Shown: positions 8,661 to 17,667 of the stretch, piece by piece
How positions within the stretch are numbered: the stretch's first letter is position 1
Layout: the number at the start of each line of letters is the position of its first letter
NCBI RefSeq assembly: GCF_028618695.1
Contig: NZ_JAQIVI010000297.1
Location: 22,693-81,189 of the forward strand
Length of the DNA: 58,497 nucleotides
Reading direction: 5' to 3'
From: Natrinema soli
GTDB taxonomy: Archaea > Halobacteriota > Halobacteria > Halobacteriales > Natrialbaceae
Made by a program: the position numbers and the translations under genes
Notes under the pieces: model-generated
Databases searched by the model: none
What the model was told of the DNA's origin: nothing
What the model saw: only the letters and a program-made list of their open reading frames with translations

Positions 8661-10019
8661 ATGATACGGATCGGGTACCCCTCCGGCTACTGGGGCGACG
8701 ATCAAGCGGCACCATCGCGGATGCTCGAGTCGGCGGCCGACCTCGACTATCTTGCGATGGACTACCTCGCGGAGATTACGATGGCCATTCTCAAACGCCA
8801 ACAGGAACGGGATGCGACGCTGGGATACGCTCGGGACTTTCCACCGCTGGTCGGGGAGTTACTCGAGGACCTCGCGGCACAAGACGTGACGCTACTGGCG
8901 AACGCGGGCGGCGTCAACCCGGAGTCGTGTAAGGATGCCGTGATGGATGTCGCAGCGAACGCTGACGCCGACATATCGGTGGCGGCCGTGGCCGGCGACG
9001 AGATCCTCGAACGCATCCCGGACCTCCGCGAACAAGGTATTGAATTCGACAATATGGATTCCGGACAGTCGTTCGAGACGGTCGCCGACGACCTCGTTGC
9101 TGCCAACGCCTACCTCGGGTCGTTTCCAATTGCGAAGGCACTCGACGAGGGAGCAGATATCGTCGTGACAGGCCGGTGTATCGACGCCGCCCTCGCTATC
9201 GGACCGATGATCCATGAATTCGGATGGAGCCCCACTCAGTACGACAACCTGGCGAGCGGGGTGATCGCTGGTCACCTCCTCGAATGTGGTGCGCAGGTGA
9301 CTGGTGGCGTCTTCCTCGAGGACTGGGAGGAAGTCGATTTCATGGAGATGGGGTACCCGATCGTCGAGATGGACGCGGACGGCGAATTCGTCGTGACCAA
9401 GCCCAACGGGACGGGCGGACTCGTAAACGAAGCGACTGTTAAGGAACAACTCGTGTACGAGATCAAGGATCCGACCGCCTACCACACGCCCGACGTCACA
9501 GCGGACTTCACGACACCACAGCTGGACCGGATCGGCGAGAACCGCGTCCGGGTGACTGGGTGCGAGGGGGAGGCGCCACCGGAATCGCTTAAAGTGAGTG
9601 CGCTCTATCGCGACGGATACAAAGCGCAACTGCTGCTTACCTACTCGTGGCCAGATGCGCTGAAAAAGGCGGAGCGAGCCGACGACGTCATCCGTAGGCG
9701 ACTCGAACGTGATGACGTCGACCTGCGCGAGATCCGGACGGAATACGTCGGATATAACGGTTGCCATGGCGGGATCAGCCCCCGTCCGGAGGATCCAAAC
9801 GAGATCGTACTCCGGATCGCCGTAACAGCCGATCGAAAGGAGGCGATCGATTCGTTCGGGAAAACCGCGATCCCGATTGCGATTGCAGGACCGCCGAACG
9901 TCACGCAGCTCGTGTCGGGGAGACCGAACCCCGAGCCCGTCCTCTCGTTCTGGCCCTGCACTATTCCTCGCGATGCCGTCGAACCAACACTCACTGTCGA
10001 GTCGACGGGGGTGAACTGA
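8661..10019 (+). CDS. AtuA-like acyclic terpene utilisation protein, large subunit (DUF1446)
   Basis: A protein of about 452 residues matching the DUF1446/AtuA family: 'IRIGYPSGYWGDD' at the N terminus, 'ANAGGVNPESCKDAV' near residue 80, 'DIVVTGRCIDAALAIGP' near 175 and 'GHLLECGAQVTGG' near 205. In Pseudomonas, AtuA is needed for growth on citronellol and geraniol, but its reaction has not been firmly assigned. The start is set at 8661, about 30 nt after an AT-rich 'CTTTAAG' box, consistent with a leaderless message; 8649 is an alternative. The stop overlaps the region of the next gene's GTG start, indicating coupling with the small AtuA-type partner. It supports a role for the island in isoprenoid or branched acid breakdown. 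Confidence 0.85.
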   Translation: MIRIGYPSGYWGDDQAAPSRMLESAADLDYLAMDYLAEITMAILKRQQERDATLGYARDFPPLVGELLEDLAAQDVTLLANAGGVNPESCKDAVMDVAANADADISVAAVAGDEILERIPDLREQGIEFDNMDSGQSFETVADDLVAANAYLGSFPIAKALDEGADIVVTGRCIDAALAIGPMIHEFGWSPTQYDNLASGVIAGHLLECGAQVTGGVFLEDWEEVDFMEMGYPIVEMDADGEFVVTKPNGTGGLVNEATVKEQLVYEIKDPTAYHTPDVTADFTTPQLDRIGENRVRVTGCEGEAPPESLKVSALYRDGYKAQLLLTYSWPDALKKAERADDVIRRRLERDDVDLREIRTEYVGYNGCHGGISPRPEDPNEIVLRIAVTADRKEAIDSFGKTAIPIAIAGPPNVTQLVSGRPNPEPVLSFWPCTIPRDAVEPTLTVESTGVN

Positions 10020-10020
10020 C

Positions 10021-10347
10021 GTGATCGAATTACGCGAGATCGCACATGCACGCTCGGGCGATAAAGGCAACATCGCCAACATCGGCGTAATCGCAAAGGA
10101 ACCCGAATATTACCCGATCATCGAGGAGTACGTCACGGCAGCGCGGGTCAAAGATCACTTCGGGGAACTGTGTGAGGGCGAGGTCGACCGATACCCGATG
10201 GAAAACATCCACGCATTCAATTTCGTCCTCCACGAAGCGCTTGGGGGTGGTGGCGTAGGATCATTGTACCTCGACAATCAGGGCAAGACCTACAGCGGCG
10301 CAGTCCTCCGGATGGAACTGGACGTCAGTATCGACACCGACGACTGA
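10021..10347 (+). CDS. AtuA-like small ferredoxin-fold protein
   Basis: A 108-residue protein starting with GTG one base after the AtuA-like stop. 'ELREIAHARSGDKGNIANIGV' at the N terminus and 'NFVLHEALGGGGVGSL' toward the end are characteristic of the AtuA-like ferredoxin-fold domain, which is fused to the C terminus of AtuA in many bacteria and here is a separate gene. The tight spacing implies translation coupling and probably a heteromeric complex with the 8661 product. No cysteine cluster is present, so despite the fold name it should carry no iron-sulfur centre. Confidence 0.85.
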   Translation: MIELREIAHARSGDKGNIANIGVIAKEPEYYPIIEEYVTAARVKDHFGELCEGEVDRYPMENIHAFNFVLHEALGGGGVGSLYLDNQGKTYSGAVLRMELDVSIDTDD

Positions 10348-10457
10348 CCACCCTCCGGCCGACCGGACGTACGGTCCGCGTTCGCACCGATTGGCACACC
10401 GGAACCTCCGGCCGCAGCGACCCGAATACTTAATCGGACGTAGGAATCGAATAGGGT

Positions 10458-10904
10458 ATGGGAAGCCGAGTTCACCCCGAGTACGGCGAATCTGCATCAC
10501 TCGTCGTTGACGGCACGATTCGTATCGCCGAGGACGGTGCTCCCGTCCTTGTCGGCACAGAATGCACCAACTGTCACTACGTCGGCTTTCCGCCCACCTC
10601 GTTCTGTCGACGCTGCCTCTCCGAAAACGTCACCAGCGTCGACCTTTCGCGGGAGGGCGAGTTACGGACGTACACGATCGTCCGTACCGGCCAGGAAGGC
10701 TTCGAGGCGCCGTATGCGTGCGGGTACGTCAGCCTTCCCGAGGGTGTCAGGCTCTACTCCCTGCTCACGGGATGGGAGTCCGGCGGTCTCGAGGTGGGTA
10801 CGTCCGTGAGACTGATACTCGACAAGATCACGGTGGATTCGGAGAGCAACGAACCGTTGTTCGGTCACTGCTTCCGTCTCGGTGCGGGGGATGCTGATGA
10901 CTGA
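10458..10904 (+). CDS. DUF35 zinc-ribbon/OB-fold thiolase partner (copy 1)
   Basis: A 148-residue protein with an N-terminal rubredoxin-like zinc ribbon ('CTNCHYVGFPPTSFCRRC') and a C-terminal OB fold ('RTGQEGFEAPYACGYVSLPEG'). In archaea such DUF35 proteins dock beside thiolase-fold enzymes and are thought to position or shuttle CoA intermediates, as in the acetoacetyl-CoA thiolase/HMG-CoA synthase complex. The ATG at 10458 lies about 26 nt after a TATA-like 'ACTTAAT', so the message is probably leaderless. It overlaps the frameshifted thiolase gene downstream by 8 nt. A second copy of the pair occurs at 17233. Confidence 0.9.
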   Translation: MGSRVHPEYGESASLVVDGTIRIAEDGAPVLVGTECTNCHYVGFPPTSFCRRCLSENVTSVDLSREGELRTYTIVRTGQEGFEAPYACGYVSLPEGVRLYSLLTGWESGGLEVGTSVRLILDKITVDSESNEPLFGHCFRLGAGDADD

Positions 10905-12070
10905 CCGAGATGTCGCTGTCGTCGGTGTCGGTCAGTCGGACTTCGGTGAACTCGAGGGCGAGCGCGACCGACTTCGGCGGCCGTGCCGTCCGAGAGGCAC
11001 TTCTCGATTCGGGCGTCTCCAACGGCGACATCGAAGAGGCCTACGTCGGCAACGTCGCTGGAACGGCACAGGATCAAACCGGGGTCATCGGGCAGGCAGT
11101 TCTCCGTGAAGTGGGTGTCACCGGGATTCCGATTACGCGCGTCGAGAACGCGTGTGCGAGTTCGACGTGTGCGTTTCGAGAGGCGTACAAGACAGTCAAA
11201 TCGGGAAGCTGCGACATCGCGCTCGTTCTCGGCGTCGAGAAGATGAGTGGTGTCCCGACCGAGGTCGCCTTGAAGGATATGAGTGGTGCCTCCGACGCAC
11301 AAGTGGAGGGAGCGATGGGGATGACGTTCATGGGTGTCTATGGGATGCGTGCCTCTACATACATGGACCGCTTCGGTGACGTACGAGAGGAATTGGCCGA
11401 TATCGCGGTGAAGAACCACGCCAACGGCCGGGCGAATCCACACGCGCATCTCCACCTGGATATCGACCGCGAGGACGTGCTCGAATCACGGCGTATCGCC
11501 GCCCCAATTCGCCTGCTCGACGCCTGCCCGATGTCCGACGGCGCAGCGGCGGCCGTTATCGCTCCCGGAGCGGTCGCGGAGGAACTAGTCGACGACCCAG
11601 TGTACGTCGACGCGGTCGAGATGTCCAGTGGCCACTATCTCGACAGCGACCGCGAGTACTGGCGCGAGGAACTCGACGAACGCGTTGCGAAGCGAGCATA
11701 CGATGAAGCCAGTGTCGGTCCCGACGACCTAGACATCGTCGAGGTCCACGACGCTGCGACGATCGGCGAACTGATGCATTATGAAGGGCTCGGACTGGCG
11801 GACTACGGTGAGGGAGCCGAACTCGTCCGAAACGGTGACGTGATGCGTGACGGACGAATCCCGGTCAATCCGAGTGGTGGACTCAAGTCCCGGGGCCACC
11901 CGGTCGGCGCAACTGGTGTGGCGCAGCTCTGCGAACTCGTCTGGCAGCTGCGCGAGGAGGCCGGCCCACGTCAGGTCGAAGATCCGTCGATCGGGCTGGC
12001 GCAGAACTCCGGTGGTGCACTCCTTGGGGAGGGGGGCGTCTCGACGGTGACGATCCTGAGCACCCGCTGA
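10897..12070 (+). pseudogene. SCP-type thiolase (copy 1), N-terminal frameshift
   Basis: The thiolase partner of the DUF35 gene. Active-site features are present: 'ENACASSTCAF' (nucleophilic Cys), 'EVHDAATIGELMHYEGLG' and 'GGLKSRGHPVGATGVAQ'. The true N terminus 'MTDRDVAVVGVGQSDFGELE' is in one frame from the ATG at 10897, but the remainder, from 'TDFGGRAVREALL', is in another frame. Comparison with the paralogue at 17664 places the lesion near 10965-10970, with about two bases missing. An uncorrected reading from the ATG at 10910 has the same end but a false first ~20 residues. It may be a real pseudogene, or a sequencing error in a working gene. Confidence 0.8.
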
Positions 12071-12150
12071 CTCTTCGCGGCGGAGATTCGAAATCTGTCG
12101 TCGTCGAGAAACCAACGTGTGGTGCCACCGTCTCTGTCGAGCGATGCAGC

Positions 12151-13326
12151 CTATAGTCGCTCGACGATCGTTGCGATGCCCTGACCGAACCCGATACACA
12201 TCGTTGAGAGTCCAACGTCCTCGTCTCGTTCCTCGAGAGCGTGTACCAGTTTGGTGAGCAGCGCAGCTCCGGTCGCTCCCAGTGGGTGGCCGTGTGCGAT
12301 AGCGCCGCCATTGACGTTCGTGCGGTCCCAATCCGCGCCAGTCTCCTCGAGCCATGCGAGCACGACTGATGCGAACGCCTCGTTCACCTCGAACAGGTCC
12401 ACGTCGTCGACGGTGAGATTAGCTTTATCCAGTACCTGCTCGGTCGCGGGAATGGGACCGGTCAACATCGTGATCGGGTCGACGCCGACGACTTCAGTCT
12501 GCCGAACGCGTGCCATCGGTTCCCACCCATGCTCCTCGGCGGCCTCGGCGCTCGTCACTAACAGGGCACTTGCCCCGTCAACGATGCCAGAGGAGTTGCC
12601 TGCGTGATGGACGCCGTCGCCTTCCTCGCGGAATGCAAGGGGGAGTTTCCCCAGTGATTCTGTCGTTGAGTTCGGGCGCGGGTGTCCGTCTTTTTCAACG
12701 GTGATATCGTCACCGTCAAGCGTCGTCTCGACCGGCCAGAGTTGGGAGTCGTATTGCCCATCGTCCCAGGCAGTCTTCCACCGACGCTGTGAATCGACGG
12801 CTAGGCGGTCGACGTCCTCGCGAGAGAAGCCGTACTCCTCGGCGATTCGCTCGGCGCCCTCTCCCTGGCTCGTAATCTCGTCGTAGTACTCAAGGTAGGT
12901 GTCAGTCACGGCGTGTTCGTCGACAACACCCTCCTCGGCATTGCCGTCGCTCCCCATCGGCACCCGGGTCATATGCTCGATGCCACCGGCCACGAGGACG
13001 TCGTGATACCCGGCACGAATCTGGCCGGCGGCGAAGTTGACGGCCTGCTGGCCCGAGCCGCACATCCGGTTCAGCTGGACGCCTGGCACGCCATCGCCCC
13101 AGCCGGCGACCATCGGTGCGATTCGCCCGATGTTCAGTCCCTGCTCGCCCACTGGAGAAACACACCCGTATACAACGTCTTCGATGTCGGCTGGATGGAA
13201 CCCGACGCGTTGTTCGAGCGCGTGAAGCGGCTCTGCTGCGAGATCCTGTGGGTGAGTATCCTGAAACGCACCGTTTCGGTCTCCAAACGGCGTCCGGACG
13301 GCGTCGACGATGACTGCTTCCTGCAT
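12151..13326 (-). CDS. FadA-type acetyl-CoA acyltransferase (thiolase)
   Basis: A 391-residue biosynthetic/degradative thiolase. 'MQEAVIVDAVRTPFGDRNGA' is the family's N terminus, which fixes the start at 13326 and rejects the 53 upstream codons. Cys89 in 'NRMCGSGQQAV' is the acyl-accepting nucleophile; 'NGGAIAHGHPLGATGA' contains the catalytic His and 'STMCIGFGQG' the second Cys. It cleaves 3-ketoacyl-CoA to acetyl-CoA and a shortened acyl-CoA, the last beta-oxidation step. Its subtype is different from the two SCP-type thiolases nearby, so the island can cleave more than one kind of ketoacyl-CoA. It diverges from the acyl-CoA ligase at 13474 and shares its control region. Confidence 0.93.
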   Translation of the reverse strand: MQEAVIVDAVRTPFGDRNGAFQDTHPQDLAAEPLHALEQRVGFHPADIEDVVYGCVSPVGEQGLNIGRIAPMVAGWGDGVPGVQLNRMCGSGQQAVNFAAGQIRAGYHDVLVAGGIEHMTRVPMGSDGNAEEGVVDEHAVTDTYLEYYDEITSQGEGAERIAEEYGFSREDVDRLAVDSQRRWKTAWDDGQYDSQLWPVETTLDGDDITVEKDGHPRPNSTTESLGKLPLAFREEGDGVHHAGNSSGIVDGASALLVTSAEAAEEHGWEPMARVRQTEVVGVDPITMLTGPIPATEQVLDKANLTVDDVDLFEVNEAFASVVLAWLEETGADWDRTNVNGGAIAHGHPLGATGAALLTKLVHALEERDEDVGLSTMCIGFGQGIATIVERL

Positions 13327-13449
13327 AACGTAACCATGAGAGTCGATTGATTTGAGTGTTTCTCCGACCCCCGCGTGTTCGAGTCGTAATCTGGTCGTCT
13401 TCGCAACATACCGCAGCACGGCCCCCCCCCCCAAACATTCATTATGTAA

Positions 13450-13473
13450 AGGAACACTGTTAGAAGTGTTCCT
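13450..13473. promoter_or_regulatory. Perfect 9-bp inverted repeat abutting the ligase start (putative operator)
   Basis: AGGAACACT (13450-13458) and AGTGTTCCT (13465-13473) are perfect inverted repeats separated by GTTAGA and end exactly at the ATG of the ligase at 13474. The AT-rich 'TTATGTAA' just before may be the TATA element. A repressor bound here would block a leaderless transcript, and the divergent thiolase could also be affected. A half-site-like AGTGTTC also precedes the start of the ligase at 25200. Confidence 0.6.
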
Positions 13474-15162
13474 ATGAAGGTGCACTCTCAGAGTCAGATC
13501 GACCGATACGAGCAGGCCGGCGTCTGGGGAGAGACGACATTACTTGACCGATTCTCCGATACGGTCGAGTCAGCGCCCGACCGCAAAGCAGTCGTCGATC
13601 CGCCGAACGCGGCCGAGCTAGTGGACCGTGACCCCGAGCAATTTACCTACGAGGCGTTCGCCGAGCGCGTCGGCGGCATCGCTGCCGGCCTCCGTGACCA
13701 CGGCGTCGAGAAGAACGATGTCGTCGTCGTGCAACTGCCGAATACGTGGGAACTCGCCGCGCTCTACCTCGCCGTGGCCCGCGCCGGTGGTGTCATCTCA
13801 CCGCTGCCAGTCCAGTGGCGACGGCGGGAACTCGACCACGTGGTCGAGTTGACCGACGCCGAACTGTTCGTCACGCTCGACGAATTCAATGGCTTCGATC
13901 ACGTCGAGATGGCCCGGGACGCAGTCACGGATCTCGACTCGCTCGAAGAGATCGTGACGTTGACAGAGATTCGGGAGATGAGCGAACAGGAACCCGATCC
14001 CTCGGCGCTGGACGACGTCTCCATCGGGGCGAACGAAGTGTTCAACCTCGAGTGGACGTCCGGCACGACCGCGGCGCCGAAAGCGTGTCCGATGACGCAT
14101 AACAACTGGCACGGGATGCCGATCCTGCCGCTTCTCGACTTCGAAATCGGCGAGCCACAGACCGTGCTGTGTACTGCACCGCTGGTGAACATGACTGCAG
14201 TCGGCGTCAATCTGATTCCGTGGCTGCTCACCGGCGGGACGTTCGTCATCCACCACCCGCTCGACTTCGACATCTTGGTCGATCAGATCCAGACCGAAGG
14301 GGTCACCTTCACGATTCTGGTGCCGACGGTGATGAATCGTCTCCTGAAACACCCCGGTGTTGACGACTTCGACCTAAGCGGTGTTGACACGATCGCGACT
14401 GGCTCGGCGGCGCCCGCGGAGTGGGCCCTCGAGGAGTTCCGGGATCGGTGGGGAATCGAGGTCGTGAACATCTGGGGGCAGAACGAGGGAACGGCGATCA
14501 TTAGCGGACCGAAGACGACGCCGATGGCGCGTCGGGCGACGGACTTCCCCCAGTTCGGAGCAGATCGAGATGACACCGACTGGGCGTTCTCGGATCCCCG
14601 GGTCGACACCATCCGGACGAAGATAGTTGACGACACTGGCGACATCGTGACCGAGACCGGCGAGGTGGGCGAACTGGCCTACAAGGGGCCGGGCGTAATC
14701 GCCGAGTACTTCCGCCAGCCCGACCTCACCGACGACGCGTTCGACGACGAGGGGTACTTCTACACCGGCGACCTCTTCCAGATCGAAGACGATGGCTTCA
14801 TCAGCTTCTTCGATAGAAAGAAGGACGTAATCATTCGTGGTGGATACACGATTTCGGCGAAAGAAGTCGAGAACGTCGTGCTCGAGCATCCAGACGTGGC
14901 CGACGCGGCCGTCGTCGGCATGCCGGACGAAGATCTCGGCGAACGCGTCTGCCTGTACGCAGTCCCCGTCAAGGGGAGCGACCTCTCACTTAAGGACATT
15001 ACCAACACTTTGGAGGACGACCTCGCCATCTACAAACACCCCGAACGCCTTGAGGTCGTCGAGACGATTCCGCGAAACCCCGTCGGAAAGATACGGAAGA
15101 CGGAACTTCGCGAGGATATTGCGGAGACCGCCGACACCGCTACCAATGGAGGTGAGGTCTGA
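13474..15162 (+). CDS. AMP-forming acyl-CoA synthetase (cyclohexanecarboxylate/DHB-ligase-like)
   Basis: A 562-residue ANL ligase. The N terminus 'QIDRYEQAGVWGETTLLDRF' resembles ligases of the 2,3-dihydroxybenzoate and cyclohexanecarboxylate type. The phosphate-binding motif is the variant 'WTSGTTAAPKACPMTH' near residue 193, with Ala where Gly and Glu/Gly are common. The hinge 'FFDRKKDVIIRGGYTIS' and C-terminal 'IPRNPVGKIRKTELRE' with the catalytic lysine are intact. It ends 1 nt before the dehydrogenase/hydratase fusion start at 15163, so the two are one operon: activation followed by beta-oxidation. It begins right at an inverted-repeat operator candidate. Confidence 0.92.
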   Translation: MKVHSQSQIDRYEQAGVWGETTLLDRFSDTVESAPDRKAVVDPPNAAELVDRDPEQFTYEAFAERVGGIAAGLRDHGVEKNDVVVVQLPNTWELAALYLAVARAGGVISPLPVQWRRRELDHVVELTDAELFVTLDEFNGFDHVEMARDAVTDLDSLEEIVTLTEIREMSEQEPDPSALDDVSIGANEVFNLEWTSGTTAAPKACPMTHNNWHGMPILPLLDFEIGEPQTVLCTAPLVNMTAVGVNLIPWLLTGGTFVIHHPLDFDILVDQIQTEGVTFTILVPTVMNRLLKHPGVDDFDLSGVDTIATGSAAPAEWALEEFRDRWGIEVVNIWGQNEGTAIISGPKTTPMARRATDFPQFGADRDDTDWAFSDPRVDTIRTKIVDDTGDIVTETGEVGELAYKGPGVIAEYFRQPDLTDDAFDDEGYFYTGDLFQIEDDGFISFFDRKKDVIIRGGYTISAKEVENVVLEHPDVADAAVVGMPDEDLGERVCLYAVPVKGSDLSLKDITNTLEDDLAIYKHPERLEVVETIPRNPVGKIRKTELREDIAETADTATNGGEV

Positions 15163-17133
15163 ATGGCTCCCGACACGCCAATCGACCGCGTCACGGTCGT
15201 CGGCGCGGGAACGATGGGCCACGGTATCGCCCAGACGTTCGCCCAAGCAGGGTACGACGTCGTACTGAACGATGTCGACGAGGAGATCCTGTCGACGGCA
15301 CTCGAGAAGATCGAGGGAAGTCTCAGGAAACTCGACGAGTATGAGCCCGACACAGTCCTGGAGCGACTCGAAACCACGACCGACGACGAGGTTGCGTTTA
15401 CAAGTGCGGATCTCGTCGTCGAGGCCGTCCCTGAAAACATCGATCTGAAGGTGGACGTGTTCAGTACCGCCGACGAGCTTGCGCCGGCCGACGCGATCCT
15501 CGCAACGAACACCAGCACGCTCCCGATTACGGAAATTGCCGAAGCGACAGAGCGGCCCGAACGAGTCGTCGGGATGCACTTCTCGAGTCCGGTACAGATG
15601 ATGCCAATTCTCGAAGTTATCCGCGGCGAGGAGACGACGGACACGGTGTTCGAAACGGCGCAGGCGGTCGGCGAAGACATCGGAAAAACGCCCGTCCTCG
15701 TCGAGAAGGATGTTCCGGGCTTCCTCATCAACCGGATCAACTTGCGGTTCTGGACCGAGGCGCTCCGGCAGGTCGACGCGGGCATCCATGACACGGAAAC
15801 GATCGATGCCGCGATTCGCCGGCTCGGATTCCCGATGGGACCGTTCGAAGTACTCGACTTCGCCGGCATCGACGTCTTTGAGATGGCGGCGCGGTCGATG
15901 CGCGAGCGCGGCGTGGCCCTGCACATCCCCGACCTCCTCACCGAGACGGTGGAAGCGGAGCGATACGGCATGAAGACGGGCGAGGGGTTCTACGAGTACC
16001 CCGAAGCCGGCGAGTACTCGCGGGTCGACATCCCACGTGAACCGCAGTACGACTTCGACCCCAAGGAAGTGATCGCGCCGGCAGTCAACGAGGCCGCGTG
16101 GCTGCTCGACAATGACGTCACGACCAAATCCGAGATCGGCACATCGGTGCAGATCGGGATGAACTGGCCTCGAGGCCTCCTGGCGTTCGCCGACGAGTAC
16201 GGCATCGATCGACTCGTCGAGACGCTCGAGGACCTCCACGAGCGGACGGGCTGGGAGGAGTACGAACCCCACCCGCACCTCCGCGAGATGGTCGAGAACG
16301 ACGAAGTCGGGCTCGCCGCTGGGAGCGGGTTCTACGAGTACGAGTACGAACGCAAGACGTTTGATACCGTCGTGTACGAGCGTCGGGAGTACACCGCGTG
16401 GATCACGCTGAACCGCCCGGACAGCTTGAACGCGTTGGACGAACGGACGTGGACGGGATTGAACGACGCGCTGGAACAGGCAGCGGCTGACGACGACGTG
16501 CGAGCCACAGTTCTTCGGGGTGCCGGCCGGGCGTTCTGTGCCGGCGACGATATCGCCGAGATTCTGAGCTGGGAGTCGACCGACGACGCGTCTACGATGG
16601 TCGAGACGGTCATGAAACCAGCCATCGAGACGATCCGTGAACACCCCAAGCCACTCGTCGCCGCCGTCGACGGCGTCGCCAACGGTGGAGGCTGCGAACT
16701 GGTGTTGTTGTGCGACCTCGCGGTTGCGGCCACGGACAGCGACTTCGCGTTGCCGGAAGCGCGAATCGGCGCGCTCCCGCCGATCGGGCTCACATACGGT
16801 CGGACGAGTCTCGGGAAGAAAGACATCATGGAGTTGGCACTCACGAACGATCAGGTGTCCGCGAAGCGTGCCCGGGAGATGGGGATCGTCAACTACGTCG
16901 TCGATAGCTCGCAGGTCGAGGACGTCACGCGGGAACTCGCTCGTGCGACGACCGGGTCGAGTCCGGGGTCCATCGAAGCGATCATCGACCTCTGGGTCGA
17001 AATGGAGGACGACCTCCTCGACGAGTGGGTCAACGAAGGACTGGAGACGCTGGTAGCCCGCACGCAGTCGGCGGAAGCGAAAGAGGGGCTCCAGGCGTTC
17101 CTCGACAAGGAGTCGCCGCCGTGGGAGCGCTGA
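15163..17133 (+). CDS. 3-hydroxyacyl-CoA dehydrogenase / enoyl-CoA hydratase fusion
   Basis: A 656-residue bifunctional enzyme. Residues 1-~390 form the NAD-dependent 3-hydroxyacyl-CoA dehydrogenase: Rossmann motif 'VVGAGTMGHGIAQTFAQAG', then 'NTSTLPITEIA', 'GMHFSSPVQMMP' and two C-terminal helical domains. From about residue 400 a crotonase domain follows, 'NRPDSLNALDERTW', oxyanion loop 'RAFCAGDDIAEI', and both catalytic acids in 'GGGCELVLLCD' and 'FALPEARIGALPPIG'. The order dehydrogenase-hydratase is the reverse of bacterial FadB and matches archaeal crotonyl-CoA hydratase/3-hydroxybutyryl-CoA dehydrogenases. It performs the two middle steps of beta-oxidation and is co-transcribed with the upstream ligase. 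Confidence 0.95.
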   Translation: MAPDTPIDRVTVVGAGTMGHGIAQTFAQAGYDVVLNDVDEEILSTALEKIEGSLRKLDEYEPDTVLERLETTTDDEVAFTSADLVVEAVPENIDLKVDVFSTADELAPADAILATNTSTLPITEIAEATERPERVVGMHFSSPVQMMPILEVIRGEETTDTVFETAQAVGEDIGKTPVLVEKDVPGFLINRINLRFWTEALRQVDAGIHDTETIDAAIRRLGFPMGPFEVLDFAGIDVFEMAARSMRERGVALHIPDLLTETVEAERYGMKTGEGFYEYPEAGEYSRVDIPREPQYDFDPKEVIAPAVNEAAWLLDNDVTTKSEIGTSVQIGMNWPRGLLAFADEYGIDRLVETLEDLHERTGWEEYEPHPHLREMVENDEVGLAAGSGFYEYEYERKTFDTVVYERREYTAWITLNRPDSLNALDERTWTGLNDALEQAAADDDVRATVLRGAGRAFCAGDDIAEILSWESTDDASTMVETVMKPAIETIREHPKPLVAAVDGVANGGGCELVLLCDLAVAATDSDFALPEARIGALPPIGLTYGRTSLGKKDIMELALTNDQVSAKRAREMGIVNYVVDSSQVEDVTRELARATTGSSPGSIEAIIDLWVEMEDDLLDEWVNEGLETLVARTQSAEAKEGLQAFLDKESPPWER

Positions 17134-17232
17134 TCGTACGACCGCAGGCGTGACGTCTCCAGCAGGACACGTATTCTCAGAACGCTCTTCCATGAGCGAA
17201 CACTTATAGGCATAGCATCGATACGGGAGCGT

Positions 17233-17667
17233 ATGTGTCAAGTGCATCCTGACTATAATGAGTCGTCGGGCCTCGTCGTTGACGGGTCGATTCGTATTGC
17301 CGCCGATGGCAATCCAGTACTGATAGGGACCGAATGTTCCGAGTGCGGGTTCATCGTCTTTCCATCTCGATCGTTTTGCCGCAGTTGTCTTTCGGACAAC
17401 GTTGCTGATGTCAAACTTGCACGAACAGGACAACTCGAGACCTACACCGTCGCACACACTGGTCAAGAAGGAATCGAACCGCCGTACGCGTTCGGCTTTG
17501 TGAACCTGGAAAACGTACAGATCTACTCCCTTCTCACCGAGTGGAAAGAACGATCACTCGAAGTCGGCGACCCGGTGGAACTGGTGCTCGAAAAGATCAG
17601 GACGGACTCGGAGACCGGTGAACCGTTGTTTGGCCATATGTTCCGCCCCATGGAGGAAGAACAGTGA
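17233..17667 (+). CDS. DUF35 zinc-ribbon/OB-fold thiolase partner (copy 2)
   Basis: A 144-residue paralogue of the protein at 10458, with the zinc ribbon 'CSECGFIVFPSRSFCRSC' and the OB-fold part 'HTGQEGIEPPYAFGFVNL'. The ATG at 17233 lies about 25 nt after 'ACTTATAG', consistent with leaderless expression. The stop overlaps the thiolase start (17664) by 4 nt, so the two products are almost certainly partners. Codon use is less GC-rich than in copy 1, which suggests the two pairs were acquired separately rather than by recent duplication. Confidence 0.9.
   Translation: MCQVHPDYNESSGLVVDGSIRIAADGNPVLIGTECSECGFIVFPSRSFCRSCLSDNVADVKLARTGQLETYTVAHTGQEGIEPPYAFGFVNLENVQIYSLLTEWKERSLEVGDPVELVLEKIRTDSETGEPLFGHMFRPMEEEQ

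Noticed and set aside
14986..17466. An 826-codon open frame on the minus strand opposite the dehydrogenase/hydratase fusion.
   Set aside because: It is Arg-rich, matches nothing, and is the antisense shadow of a high-GC gene with clear catalytic motifs on the plus strand.
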